From assembly GCA_035717845.1 (NCBI GenBank), contig DASTIC010000087.1:1-42405 (forward strand): a DNA stretch of 42,405 nt, in the 5' to 3' direction. Below the pieces are notes generated by a model. It saw nothing but the letters and a program-made list of their open reading frames with translations, was not told the origin of the DNA and searched no databases. Source of the stretch: DASSUW01 sp035717845. GTDB lineage: Bacteria > Actinomycetota > Thermoleophilia > Solirubrobacterales > Solirubrobacteraceae. Made by a program: the position numbers and the translations under genes. Numbering within the stretch: position 1 is the first letter of the stretch; each line of letters opens with the position of its first letter. This document shows positions 23,108-31,217 of this stretch, piece after piece.

Positions 23108-23725
23108 ATGCGCTTCTACTCCGACATACCCGCCTCCAGAACCGCCACGCTTCTCAGCGATCTCCTCGTGCTCCTGCTGCTCGTGCTCCTTGCCTGGCTC
23201 GGATTGAGGGTGCACGACGCGGTCGGGGAGATCGCGAGCGTTCCGCGTGGTGTCACCGACGCCGGCGGCGCGATCCAGCGCGGCTTCGAGTCAGCCGGCG
23301 ACGCGGTCGGCGGCGTGCCCGTCGTCGGTGAGCCGCTCGCCGGAGCGCTCGAGGACGCCGGCGAGGGCGCGGGTGGCGAGATCGCGGAGGCGGGGCGCGA
23401 GGGCGAGGAGGATGTGAACTACCTGGCGAACGTGCTGGGGGCGCTGTTCTTCCTGCTGCCGGCGGCCGCCGTGCTCTGGCGTTACCTGCCGGGCCGGATC
23501 GCGACGGTGAAGCGCTTGACCGCCGCCGCGCGCGCGATCGGTCCCACGCTGACCAAGGAACGCGAGCGCACGCTCGCGATGCGCGCCGCCTACGGCCTCC
23601 CGTACGAGCGCCTCATGCGCTACACGCGGGACCCGCTCGCAGACCTCGAGAGCGGCCGCTACGACCAGCTCGTGGCCGCCGCGCTCGACGACGCCGGGCT
23701 GCGGCCACCGCGGTCCGGCGAGTAG
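23108..23725 (+). CDS. Two-helix membrane protein of unknown function
   Basis: A 205-residue protein with a transmembrane helix near the N-terminus (LLSDLLVLLLLVLLAWLGL, about 16-34) and another around 115-132 (VLGALFFLLPAAAVLWRYL). Between them lies a Gly/Ala/Glu-rich extracytoplasmic loop with repeated AGEGAGGE-like motifs. The cytoplasmic tail (KRLTAAARAIGPTLTKERERTLAMRAAYGLPYERLMRYTRDPLADLESGRYDQLVAAALDDAGL) looks like a small folded domain. The ATG at 23108 follows TTG 23105; either could start. It ends directly against the convergent cupin stop. No family recognised. Confidence 0.75.
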   Translation: MRFYSDIPASRTATLLSDLLVLLLLVLLAWLGLRVHDAVGEIASVPRGVTDAGGAIQRGFESAGDAVGGVPVVGEPLAGALEDAGEGAGGEIAEAGREGEEDVNYLANVLGALFFLLPAAAVLWRYLPGRIATVKRLTAAARAIGPTLTKERERTLAMRAAYGLPYERLMRYTRDPLADLESGRYDQLVAAALDDAGLRPPRSGE

Positions 23726-24136
23726 TCACCCCGACGTCCAGAAGCCGTCCTGCTTCTCGGTCCGGGGCTGCTCGACACGGGTCGAGAAGATGAGCAGCTC
23801 CGCCTCCGCGTCGCTGTCGTTGTGGACCGAGCGGAATGCCTCGCCACCGATCCGGACCGCCGTCCTGGGTCCCGCCTCGAAGACGTCGTCGCCGATCTTG
23901 AACGTGACAACGCCCGAGACCACGAAGTACATCTCCTCGTGACCCGGATGGCGGTGGCCGTAGCTGCCGCGGCCGCCGGTTCCCGGCAGCATCCTGCGCC
24001 AGCTGAACGAGACCTGCTCCGCCCCGACCGCTTTCGTGTACCACCGCTGCTCCCCGTACTCGGGGTAGTCCGCCATGAAGTCGAGCGCGTCCTCGCGGCC
24101 CGCGATCGAATACCCATCAGCCCGTTTGGCGGTCAT
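23726..24136 (-). CDS. Cupin-domain protein
   Basis: A 136-residue cupin with a complete motif 1: GHRHPGHEEMYFVVSGVVTFKIG (H-x-H, then E, with the later His in motif 2 at VRIGGEAFRSVHN), so it can bind a divalent metal. MTAKRADGYSIAGREDALDF precedes it. GGAAGG lies just upstream of ATG 24136. A 7-bp hairpin separates it from the membrane-protein gene upstream on the same strand. It resembles general mannose-6-phosphate-isomerase-like cupins; substrate unknown. Confidence 0.85.
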   Translation of the reverse strand: MTAKRADGYSIAGREDALDFMADYPEYGEQRWYTKAVGAEQVSFSWRRMLPGTGGRGSYGHRHPGHEEMYFVVSGVVTFKIGDDVFEAGPRTAVRIGGEAFRSVHNDSDAEAELLIFSTRVEQPRTEKQDGFWTSG

Positions 24137-24155
24137 GACGTCCTTCCGTGCTCGC

Positions 24156-24176
24156 GATTGCCTGCCTAGGGCAATC
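24156..24176 (-). other. Hairpin over a stop codon
   Basis: GATTGCC (24156-24162) and GGCAATC (24170-24176) form a perfect 7-bp stem with a 7-base loop that contains the stop of the membrane-protein gene (24166-24168) and lies 20 bases above the next start. No T-tract follows, so it could be an attenuator, an operator or a processing site rather than a classical terminator. Confidence 0.4.
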
Positions 24177-24879
24177 CTGCCGGATGCGCAGGTGGGACGA
24201 AGATCGCGGCCTGATCGACGGCTTCGGGGCTGTAGGCGTCGCGCGCGCGACGGTGGTGGCGTTCGTGCAACGAGTAGGCACCGGCTCCGATGACCCCTCC
24301 GACGGCAACCGGAATCGCGAGCGAGTCGACGCCTGCCACCTCCAGCACCAGGCCGGCGGTGGCCGCCACCACGACGCTGTTGACTACCGCGACCATCCCG
24401 GCCGTGGTCAGCGTCAGCTGCCATGCGCCGGGTGCCGCCGGGCGTGTCCCTCGCACGACGGCGAGGTATGGCTCGAGCTCCGGCGAGAGTCGCAGGTAGA
24501 AGCTGCGCAGGAGCCCGATGCGATACGCGTATGCCATCTCCTCGATCGAGGACTGGACCAGACGCCGGAATGTCACGGCCCCGACGAACGCCAATACCGG
24601 CAACAGGATCAGCGCGAACGCGTAGAACGCCCCTCCGAGCCCGGACATCTGAGCGATGAAGGCAAGCGCGATCAGGTTGCTGGACACGGCAGCGAGGTAG
24701 ATGCTGGCGCGCCCGTTCGCTTCGGAGACGGTGACCGCGCGGGCGGTCTGGAGATTGAAGTGCTCGGTCGTCGCGAACGTGGCCGCGGGTCCCAGGCGTG
24801 CACCGAGACGGTCCACGAGTGCGGCGTCAGCGCCGCGGCTGTCGGCGGCGCCTGATCCGCTGGTGGGCCAGGTCGTCAT
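24166..24879 (-). CDS. Four-helix membrane protein of unknown function
   Basis: A 237-residue protein. After a soluble N-terminus (residues 1-55, with TEHFNLQTARAVTVSEANGR) come hydrophobic pairs at about 60-80, 85-105 and 158-178, 184-202, separated by a cytoplasmic loop containing SSIEEMAYAYRIGLLRSFYLRLSPELEPYL. The C-terminus is charged (SLHERHHRRARD). This pattern occurs in unnamed actinobacterial proteins; no catalytic motif. Start ATG overlaps the upstream ndh stop (ATGA), so it is coupled to the NADH dehydrogenase and may be its membrane partner, which is inference. Confidence 0.8.
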   Translation of the reverse strand: MTTWPTSGSGAADSRGADAALVDRLGARLGPAATFATTEHFNLQTARAVTVSEANGRASIYLAAVSSNLIALAFIAQMSGLGGAFYAFALILLPVLAFVGAVTFRRLVQSSIEEMAYAYRIGLLRSFYLRLSPELEPYLAVVRGTRPAAPGAWQLTLTTAGMVAVVNSVVVAATAGLVLEVAGVDSLAIPVAVGGVIGAGAYSLHERHHRRARDAYSPEAVDQAAIFVPPAHPAGLP

Positions 24880-26261
24880 GGCGCGTGCCGGGCGCCCACG
24901 AGCTCATCCTGCGCGCCGCCGGGGGAGCCAGCTGGACGTCCGGGAGCCTCGGCGTCGTGCGGGTCCGTGATCAGCCGGGCGCCGCGGCCGCGCGTCGCGA
25001 AGCTCATGGACCAGCGGATGAGGACGAGGAGGCGGTTCTGGAAGCCCACCAGGTAGAACAGGTGCACGACCAGCCAGGTCATCCAGGCGAGGAGGCCGCT
25101 GATCTTCACGCCCTTGATGTCGGCGACCGCCGCGGCGCGGCCGATGGTGGCCAGGTTGCCCTTGTCGCGGTAGCGGAACGGTGGCGCGACGCGGCCCTCC
25201 AGGCGGGCGCGGACGGCCTTCGCCGCGTAGCGCCCCTGCTGCATGGCAACCGGCGCCACGCCGGGGAGCGCCACCGCCGCGCCGTCGCGGCCGCGGACAC
25301 GGACCATGTCGCCGAGAGCGAAGACCTCGGGATGGCCGGGGAGCGTGAGGTCCGCCTCGACCGTCACGCGGCCGGCGCGGTCCTGCTCGGCGCCGGTGAG
25401 CTCGGCCAGCGTCGAGGCGAGCCCGGACGCGGTCACGCCGGCGGCCCAGACGACCGTACGGGCCGGGATGCGTTGTGTCCCGCCCTCCGCTTGCTCGATC
25501 GTGACGCCCGTCTCGTCGACGTCGACGACGGTGCCGCCGAGCACCGGCGTCACGCCCAGCCGGCGGAGCGAGCGTTCGGCCTTCTTCGATAGGGACGGCG
25601 GGAACCCGGTGAGCACGCGGTCGGCGGCCTCGACGAGCAGGATGCGGCCGCTGCCGGGATCGGCAGCGCGGAAGTCGCCGCGCAGGGTGTCCCGGGCGAG
25701 CTCGCCGATCTGGCCGGCCATCTCGACACCGGTGGGACCGGCGCCGACCACCACGAACGTCAACCACTCGCCGCGCCGGTCGGGATCGCGCTCGATCTCG
25801 GCGGCCTCGAAGGCGGCCAGGATGCGGCTGCGCACGGTCAGCGCGCTCTCGAGCGACTTCACCTCGGCCGCGTGGGCGCTCCACTCGTCGTGGCCGAAGT
25901 ACGAGTAGTGCGAGCCACCCGCGACGATCAGCGTGTCATAGGGCACCGGCTCGGGTGCCGGGATCCCGGCCACCGGCCGGAGGACCACCTCGCGCCGCTC
26001 GAGGTCGAAGCGCTCGACCTCGGCGAGCAGCACGTGCACGTTGCGGTCGCGCTTGAACACGGCCCGCAGCGGATAGGCGACCTCGCCCGGCGACACCGCT
26101 CCGGTCGCGACCTGGTAGGTCAGCGGCTGGAACAGGTGGAAGTTGCGCCGGTCGATGAGCGTGATCTCCACGGGCCCGCGGCGCAACCCGCGCGCCGCCT
26201 GGAGTCCGCCGAACCCGCCGCCGACGATGACGACCCGGTGGGCACGATCGCGGGCGCTCAT
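24876..26261 (-). CDS. ndh: Type II NADH dehydrogenase
   Basis: A 461-residue single-subunit flavoprotein that passes electrons from NADH to quinone without pumping protons. FAD site: RVVIVGGGFGGLQAARGL near the N-terminus; NAD site: LTFVVVGAGPTGVEMAGQIGELA. Other NDH-2 marks are FHLFQPLTYQVATGAVSPGEVAYPLR, TVVWAAGVTAS, FALGDM and VAPVAMQQGRYAAKAVRARLEG, and the amphipathic C-terminal part (GLLAWMTWLVVHLFYLVGFQNRLLVLIRWSMSFATRGRGARL) that anchors the enzyme at the membrane. ATG 26261 overlaps the stop of the disulfide-oxidoreductase gene (ATGA), and its own stop overlaps the next start, so the three genes form one operon. Confidence 0.95.
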   Translation of the reverse strand: MSARDRAHRVVIVGGGFGGLQAARGLRRGPVEITLIDRRNFHLFQPLTYQVATGAVSPGEVAYPLRAVFKRDRNVHVLLAEVERFDLERREVVLRPVAGIPAPEPVPYDTLIVAGGSHYSYFGHDEWSAHAAEVKSLESALTVRSRILAAFEAAEIERDPDRRGEWLTFVVVGAGPTGVEMAGQIGELARDTLRGDFRAADPGSGRILLVEAADRVLTGFPPSLSKKAERSLRRLGVTPVLGGTVVDVDETGVTIEQAEGGTQRIPARTVVWAAGVTASGLASTLAELTGAEQDRAGRVTVEADLTLPGHPEVFALGDMVRVRGRDGAAVALPGVAPVAMQQGRYAAKAVRARLEGRVAPPFRYRDKGNLATIGRAAAVADIKGVKISGLLAWMTWLVVHLFYLVGFQNRLLVLIRWSMSFATRGRGARLITDPHDAEAPGRPAGSPGGAQDELVGARHAP

Positions 26262-27649
26262 GACGCCACCTCCGCGGCCCGCTGTGCCGGGGCGATCTCC
26301 TTCCGGAGCGCCTTCAGGCCGGCGAGGTAGATCTCCGAGAAGGTCGGGAAGGGCTGGATGGTGTCGGTGAGGACGTCGAGCGGGACGCGGGCGCGGATGG
26401 CCAGCGTGGCCTGTTGGAGCCACTCGCCGGCGTCGGGTCCGAGCGCGTGGGCGCCGGTCAGCCGCTCGCCGTCGCTGAGCAGGGTGAGGTAGCCGTTGGA
26501 CTCGGCGTAGGCGTGCGTGTAAGTGGCGGTCTTCGCGACGTCTGACAGCCGCACGGTCGCGCTGAAACTGTCGTCGGTGGCGCCGACGGCGGCGGCCTGC
26601 GGGTCCGTGTAGGCGACGCGCGGGACGGCCTCGTAGTGGGCCTTGCGCGGCTCGCCGAGGATGTTGGCGGCGACGATCCTGGCTTGGTACTTGCCGACGT
26701 GGGTGAGCGGCCACAGGCCGGTGACGTCGCCGATCGCCCACAGCCGCTCGCCGGCACGCAGGTGCTCGTCGACCGGGATGCCGCGGGCGTCGGGGACCAT
26801 GCGGAGGGTCTCCAGGCCGATCCCGTTGACGCGCGGGCGCCGGCCGGTGGCCACGAGCAGGCGGTCGCCGCGCAGCTCGCGGCCGTCGCCCAGCTCCAAC
26901 ACGTAGTCCCCGCTCCTGCCTCGCGCTTCGCGCTCGTCGCCGCTTCGCTCGCGCCGCGCGGCGGTCACGTCCGCGCCGAGGAGCAGCTCGATCCCGTCGC
27001 GGCGCAGGACCTCGCCGAGCCGCTCGCCGAGGCGCGGGGCCTCGCGCGGGAGTACGCGCTCGGAACGCTGGATGAGCGCCACCTCGCCACCGAGGCGGCG
27101 GACCGCCTGCGCCATCTCCACCCCGACCGGCCCGCCGCCGAGCACGAGCAGCCGGCGCGGCACGTCCTTCATGGCGGTCACCTCGCGGTTCGTCCACACG
27201 CCGTCAAGCTCCCGCAGGCCCCGGATCGGCGGGATGATCGGCTCGGCGCCGTTGGCGAGCACGACGTTCTCGGTCGTGTAGCGGTTGCCGTCGACCTCCA
27301 CCGCGCAGGGGCCGGCGAGCCGCCCCGTGCCGCGCAGCAGGGCGATGCCGTTGTCCGCGAGCCAGCGCTCCTGGCCAGCGTCGGAGTAATTGGAGACCAT
27401 GAAGTCGCGCCACGCCAGCGCCGCCTCGACGTCGACCTCGGCGGTCGCCGCCGCGTCGCGCGCGCCGTGGACCGCCTCGCCGGGCCGCAGCAGCGCCTTG
27501 GACGGGATGCACGCCCAGTAGGAGCACTCGCCGCCGACGAGCTCACGCTCGACGATCGCCACGCGCAGGCCGCCCTCGGCCAGTGCACCGGCGGCGTGCT
27601 CGCCGGGCGAGCCGCCGCCGATGACGATCACGTCATAGTCGGTGTTCAT
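26258..27649 (-). CDS. Pyridine nucleotide-disulfide oxidoreductase, copy A
   Basis: A 463-residue FAD/NAD(P) enzyme of the lipoamide dehydrogenase/mercuric reductase superfamily. FAD motif VIVIGGGSPGEHAAGAL, redox-active C42-S-Y-W-A-C47 (ECSYWACIPSK), NAD motif LLVLGGGPVGVEMAQAV, second FAD motif LWAIGDVTGLWPLTHVGKYQ and a dimerisation domain. The usual HxPTxxE near the C-terminus reads IQPFPTFSE: the active-site His is replaced by Gln, so acid-base chemistry differs from true lipoamide dehydrogenase. Substrate unknown. Relative to copy B (36482-37828) it carries a 13-residue charged insertion. ATG 27649 follows GGAG; its stop overlaps the ndh start. Confidence 0.88.
   Translation of the reverse strand: MNTDYDVIVIGGGSPGEHAAGALAEGGLRVAIVERELVGGECSYWACIPSKALLRPGEAVHGARDAAATAEVDVEAALAWRDFMVSNYSDAGQERWLADNGIALLRGTGRLAGPCAVEVDGNRYTTENVVLANGAEPIIPPIRGLRELDGVWTNREVTAMKDVPRRLLVLGGGPVGVEMAQAVRRLGGEVALIQRSERVLPREAPRLGERLGEVLRRDGIELLLGADVTAARRERSGDEREARGRSGDYVLELGDGRELRGDRLLVATGRRPRVNGIGLETLRMVPDARGIPVDEHLRAGERLWAIGDVTGLWPLTHVGKYQARIVAANILGEPRKAHYEAVPRVAYTDPQAAAVGATDDSFSATVRLSDVAKTATYTHAYAESNGYLTLLSDGERLTGAHALGPDAGEWLQQATLAIRARVPLDVLTDTIQPFPTFSEIYLAGLKALRKEIAPAQRAAEVAS
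26911..26951 (-). repeat. Small repetitive insertion inside copy A
   Basis: About 40 bases encode ERSGDEREARGRS, absent from copy B, where ARR is followed directly by HGEDYV. The DNA is built from repeated units (CGCTTCGCGCTCG at 26924-26936 and CGCTTCGCTCG at 26941-26951, plus strand) with internal palindromy. The length is a multiple of three, so the frame is kept. Confidence 0.55.
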
Positions 27650-27673
27650 TCGGACTCCAGACGGTTGGGTACG

Positions 27674-27679
27674 ACCTTA
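27674..27679 (-). promoter_or_regulatory. -10 box (TAAGGT) of the oxidoreductase-ndh operon
   Basis: TGTAAGGT on the minus strand, followed by a leader of about 18-24 bases with a CTGGAG ribosome-binding site before ATG 27649. The rest of the 27650-27810 gap shows no gene I can support and no clear terminator for the catabolic operon upstream. Confidence 0.4.
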
Positions 27680-27810
27680 CAGTCCCGTAGCGGGGCGTCG
27701 GTCGCGCCCGTGGGTCCCTGGGTCGACACCCCGGTCCCCGCCCGGGTCTGGCTCAGCTGCGCGGCGAGCCGAGCGCGACCGCCCGGCTCAGCGCGGCGAT
27801 CCAGTCCTCG

Positions 27811-28845
27811 TTACGAGACCCTGGCCCGGACGCTCGCGGCGCCTTCGACGAGAGCGCTGAGCTTGGCGAAGGCGACATCGCGCGAGAGGTACTTCATGCC
27901 GCAGTCCGGGGCGACCTGCAACCGCTCGGGCTCGACGAACGCGAGCGCGCCTTCGATGCGCGCGGCGACCTCGTCGGCCGTCTCGGGCGGCGAGTCGTCG
28001 GAGAGGTCGAGCACCCCGAGGATGATGGTCTTGTCCCGGATCTCCTGCAGGATCGAGAGGTCGAGTCGCGGCTGCGCGGACTCGATGGCGATCTGGTCCA
28101 CGGCGCAGTCGTTGAGCTCGGCGAAGAAGGAATATCCCGGCGGCTTCTCCGTGACGACGTGGGCATAGCCGAAGCAGGTGTGCAGCGCGGTCGTGCCCTC
28201 GATGCCCTCCACGGCGCGGTTGATGGCGGCGACCGCGTACTCGCGGGCCTCGTCCGGGCGGGCCTGGAGCCACGGCTCGTCGATCTGCACCACGTCGGCG
28301 CCGGCGGCGAACAGGTCGCGGATCTCGTCGTTGACGGCTATGGCCAGGTCCATCGCGAGGTCCGACGGCTCCGGGTAGGCCTCGTTCGCCGCCTGCTGGC
28401 TCATGGTGAACGGGCCGGGGAGCGTGATCTTCACCGGCCGTCCGGTGTTCGCGCGCAGGAACCGCAGGTCGTCGACCTCGACCGGCCGCGCCCGCCGGAT
28501 CCGGCCGACCACGCGCGGCACGGAGTTCTTCTTGCCTGTGCGCCCGAGCACCATCGCCGGGTTGTCGATGTCCATGCCCTCGAGCGCCGTCGCGAAGCGG
28601 TTGGAGTAGCTCTCGCGGCGGATCTCGCCGTCCGTGAGGATGTCGAGCCCCGCGCGCTCGAAGTCCCGGATGGCGAGGGCTGTCGCGTCGTCCTGCGCCT
28701 CCGCCAGGAACGGCTCCGGCACGCGCCACAGCTCCCGCGCGCGCACGCGCGGAGGGAGGTTGCTCAGCAGCCGCTCACGGTCGATCAGCCAGTCGGGCTG
28801 CGGGTAGCTGCCCACGAGCGTCGTCGGGATGACAGGAAGCCTCAT
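27811..28845 (-). CDS. MetE C-terminal-like (cobalamin-independent) methyltransferase
   Basis: A 344-residue TIM-barrel protein related to the catalytic half of cobalamin-independent methionine synthase. It begins with IPTTLVGSYPQPDWL (GSYP signature), with TDGEIRRESYSNRF, then QIDEPWL. Zinc ligands H222 and C224 (LHTCFG) and C315 (APDCGM) are in place, and a Glu follows in between. It lacks the N-terminal domain of full MetE, like the short family members that transfer methyl or other groups between thiols and various donors. Last gene of the catabolic operon; start overlaps the NodB-like stop (ATGA). In context it might accept a methyl group from a methoxylated substrate, but that is inference. 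Confidence 0.88.
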   Translation of the reverse strand: MRLPVIPTTLVGSYPQPDWLIDRERLLSNLPPRVRARELWRVPEPFLAEAQDDATALAIRDFERAGLDILTDGEIRRESYSNRFATALEGMDIDNPAMVLGRTGKKNSVPRVVGRIRRARPVEVDDLRFLRANTGRPVKITLPGPFTMSQQAANEAYPEPSDLAMDLAIAVNDEIRDLFAAGADVVQIDEPWLQARPDEAREYAVAAINRAVEGIEGTTALHTCFGYAHVVTEKPPGYSFFAELNDCAVDQIAIESAQPRLDLSILQEIRDKTIILGVLDLSDDSPPETADEVAARIEGALAFVEPERLQVAPDCGMKYLSRDVAFAKLSALVEGAASVRARVS

Positions 28846-29579
28846 GCGGCGACCTCACGGTACGGGGCGCACCGGAGCTCGCCGCGATCCACCAGCTCCC
28901 GGACGGCGTGCAGATGCCCGCGCATGACGTCGAACCGCTCCTCCGGCTCGGCCAGAAACGGATGGAACACGACCGAAGTCTGGCGATCTTGCAGCGCGGC
29001 GCGAAGGACACGCGCGAGCTCCGCCGGCGGGTGGGGCGCGTCCGAGCCACGCAGGGCCGCGAAGCGGGGGAGGTAGTGGTAGGCGTCGACCAGCGGCCAC
29101 GCGAACGGCACGATCGCCAGCCCCTCGCGCACGCCCACCGCGTCGCCCGCCGGCGAGCAATACCCGAACCCGTGCTCGCGCAGGAGCGGGAGCGACGCGG
29201 CGGTCAGCTCGCCGCCGGGAGGGCGGAAGCCGCGTGGCCGCAGACCGAGCTCGTCCAGCGCCCGCACGCCGCGCGAGAGCAGCCGCGCCTCCTCGCCGGC
29301 GTCGAGGCCCGCCCACTCCTCGTGACACCACCCGTGGTAGGCAACCTCGTGCCCCGCGGCGGCGATTGCCGCCAGCGTGTCCGGATAGAGCTCCGCGTTG
29401 AGGCCCTCGACGAAGAACGTCGCCCGCAGGCCGCTCTCCTCGAGCAGGTCGAGGATCCGCGGCAGCGCGCGCGTGACGGAGAAGTGCCGGCCGAGCGGCT
29501 CGCCCTCCGGGAACTCGCCGCGATGCAGCGCGGCGACCTCGCCGAGGTTGTCGAACGTGATCGTGTGGACGGCGGTCAA
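28842..29579 (-). CDS. NodB-homology (polysaccharide deacetylase-like) hydrolase
   Basis: A 245-residue carbohydrate-esterase-4 fold protein without signal peptide or membrane anchor. Motifs: TITFDNLGE (D10; the second metal-binding Asp is replaced by Asn), YHGWCH (H82-xxx-H86), RPPGG (119-123) and VFHPF near the end. The FDN variant and cytoplasmic location suggest an amide or imide hydrolase rather than a cell-wall deacetylase. The start is a TTG at 29579 that overlaps the preceding FAH stop as TTGA; no better start fits the strand order. Its stop overlaps the MetE-like start. It is firmly inside the catabolic operon. Confidence 0.85.
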   Translation of the reverse strand: MTAVHTITFDNLGEVAALHRGEFPEGEPLGRHFSVTRALPRILDLLEESGLRATFFVEGLNAELYPDTLAAIAAAGHEVAYHGWCHEEWAGLDAGEEARLLSRGVRALDELGLRPRGFRPPGGELTAASLPLLREHGFGYCSPAGDAVGVREGLAIVPFAWPLVDAYHYLPRFAALRGSDAPHPPAELARVLRAALQDRQTSVVFHPFLAEPEERFDVMRGHLHAVRELVDRGELRCAPYREVAA

Positions 29580-30403
29580 GCCCGCTCGGCCACGATGGGG
29601 TTCTCGAGCCGGCCGACGCGCTCGACCTCGACCGCCACGCGGTCGCCGTCGCGCAACAGCACCTTGGGGTCGCGCCGGTAGCCGACGCCGCTCGGCGTCC
29701 CGGTCAGCACCACGTCGCCGGGCGCGAGCGGAGTGAACTCGGAGATCGCCGCGACGATCGCGGGGATGTCGAAGATGAACTGGCGCGTGTTGCCCGACTG
29801 CATCCGCTCGCCGTTGAGCTCGAGCGAGATGTCGAGCGCGTGCGGGTCGCCGACCTCGTCGGGCGTGACCAGGAACGGCCCGAGCGGCGTTGACGCGGCC
29901 CAGTTCTTGCCGGGGAGCCACTGGTGCGTGCGGTACTGGTAGTCGCGCATGCTGACGTCGTTGGCGATCGTGTAGCCGCCCACCGCGTCGAGGGCGGCGG
30001 CCCCGGACACCCGGCGCGCGGGGCGCCCGATCACGAACGCCAGCTCGGCCTCGTAGTCGACCGCCGACGACTCCGGTGGGACCAGGATCGGCTGTCCGGC
30101 CGCCACCAGCGTCTCGGCGAACTTCGAGAACAGCACGGGGTAGTCCGGCACGTCGTAGACGCCCTCGTCCACGTGCTCCGCGTAGTTGAGCCCCATGCAG
30201 ATCACCTTGCCCGGGTGCGGGACGACGGGTCTCAGCTCCACGTCGGCCAGCGGCACCCGCTCGTCGCTCAGCGGCGGATCCGCGAGCAGCTCCGCGGGCG
30301 TTCCCGCGCCGAGCTCGGTGACGTCGCGCAGCGGCCGCACGACGTCGCCGTCGACGAGGCCGGCGAACCGCCGGTCCCCCAGCGAGCAGCTGGCGAAGCG
30401 CAC
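29576..30403 (-). CDS. Fumarylacetoacetate hydrolase (FAH) family protein
   Basis: A 275-residue FAH-fold enzyme; the family cleaves C-C bonds of 1,3-diketo acids, decarboxylates or isomerises. Active-site elements are intact: CMGLNYAEH (H77), VDYEAELAFVIGR (metal ligands E118, E120), ANDVSMRD (D149), GKNWAASTPLGPFL (K166) and the C-terminal GDVVLTGTPSGVG. Start GTG 30403 lies 4 bases after the intradiol dioxygenase stop. In a degradation operon it probably processes the product of ring opening. Which reaction it performs is not decidable from sequence. Confidence 0.9.
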   Translation of the reverse strand: MRFASCSLGDRRFAGLVDGDVVRPLRDVTELGAGTPAELLADPPLSDERVPLADVELRPVVPHPGKVICMGLNYAEHVDEGVYDVPDYPVLFSKFAETLVAAGQPILVPPESSAVDYEAELAFVIGRPARRVSGAAALDAVGGYTIANDVSMRDYQYRTHQWLPGKNWAASTPLGPFLVTPDEVGDPHALDISLELNGERMQSGNTRQFIFDIPAIVAAISEFTPLAPGDVVLTGTPSGVGYRRDPKVLLRDGDRVAVEVERVGRLENPIVAERA

Positions 30404-30407
30404 CGTC

Positions 30408-31217
30408 TCAGCCCGAGCGGCGCAGCCTGATGTCGAAGTCGCAGGTGGAGAACGGCGCGTCGAGCCCGCGCTCGGCGCCGTCGTGGCGCTCCAGCGGCCG
30501 CACGAGGGCGGCCTTCACGGCGCCGATCGTGTCGTTCTCGAGGTACGGGTCGTCCGGGAAGAACACCTGCGTCACCAGCGGCTCGTGGCCATCCGCGGTC
30601 ACCTTGAAGTGGATGTGGGCGGGGCGCCACGGATGCTGGCCGACCGCCTCGAGGTAGCGGCCCACCGGCCCGTCGGTCGGCACCGTGTACGGCTTCGGCA
30701 CCATCGTCTGGAACTCGTACTCGCCCGACTCGGCGACGCCGAAGCGCCCGCGGAAGTTGAACTCCGGCTGGCGCTCGTCCCAGATGTCGTAGCCGCCGCT
30801 TGGACCGGTCTGCCAGATGTCGATCACGGCGTCGGGCAGCGGCGTGCCGTCCGTCGACGTCACGGTGCCGCGGACGAAGAGCACCTCGCCGTCCTCGCTC
30901 CCCTCGTATGCCTCGTAGATCTTGACCGGCGCCTCGCGCCACGGCGGGTTCTCCACGTAGAGCGGGCCCTCGACGTCGGTGGCCGTGGCCGCCTCGTCGG
31001 CGCTGTGCGACATGGCGTCGATCAGAACTGACGTGCGCGTGACGTCGGAGAGCAGGACGAACTCGTCCGCCCTGCCCACGTCGGTCAGGAACGCGAGCAC
31101 GGCGTGCCACTCCTCCTCCGTCACACGGTGGCGCTCGAGCACCTCGTGGAGGGCCGCGAGCGCCTCGGGCACGATCCGCGCAAGCCTCTCGCTCGTCTGT
31201 GCCGTAGTCGTGCTCAT
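30408..31217 (-). CDS. Intradiol ring-cleavage dioxygenase (catechol/hydroxyquinol 1,2-type)
   Basis: A 269-residue non-heme Fe(III) dioxygenase that cuts aromatic rings between two adjacent hydroxyls. An N-terminal helical dimerisation domain (residues 1-100, with the usual WHAVLAFLTDVGRADEFVLLSD) precedes the beta-sandwich core. All four iron ligands are visible: Y143 (GGYDIWD), Y177 (VPKPYTVP), H201 and H203 (RPAHIHF). EGPLY and PEFNFRGRF are also typical. Residue choice resembles hydroxyquinol- or catechol-1,2-dioxygenases rather than protocatechuate enzymes. ATG 31217 overlaps the amidohydrolase stop (ATGA). This is the key evidence that the operon degrades an aromatic ring. Confidence 0.93.
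   Translation of the reverse strand: MSTTTAQTSERLARIVPEALAALHEVLERHRVTEEEWHAVLAFLTDVGRADEFVLLSDVTRTSVLIDAMSHSADEAATATDVEGPLYVENPPWREAPVKIYEAYEGSEDGEVLFVRGTVTSTDGTPLPDAVIDIWQTGPSGGYDIWDERQPEFNFRGRFGVAESGEYEFQTMVPKPYTVPTDGPVGRYLEAVGQHPWRPAHIHFKVTADGHEPLVTQVFFPDDPYLENDTIGAVKAALVRPLERHDGAERGLDAPFSTCDFDIRLRRSG

Noticed and set aside
27735..27820. Minus-strand reading NEDWIAALSRAVALGSPRS after the MetE-like gene
   Set aside because: Too short, no start codon and no recognisable family; the upstream part of the frame is plain shadow.
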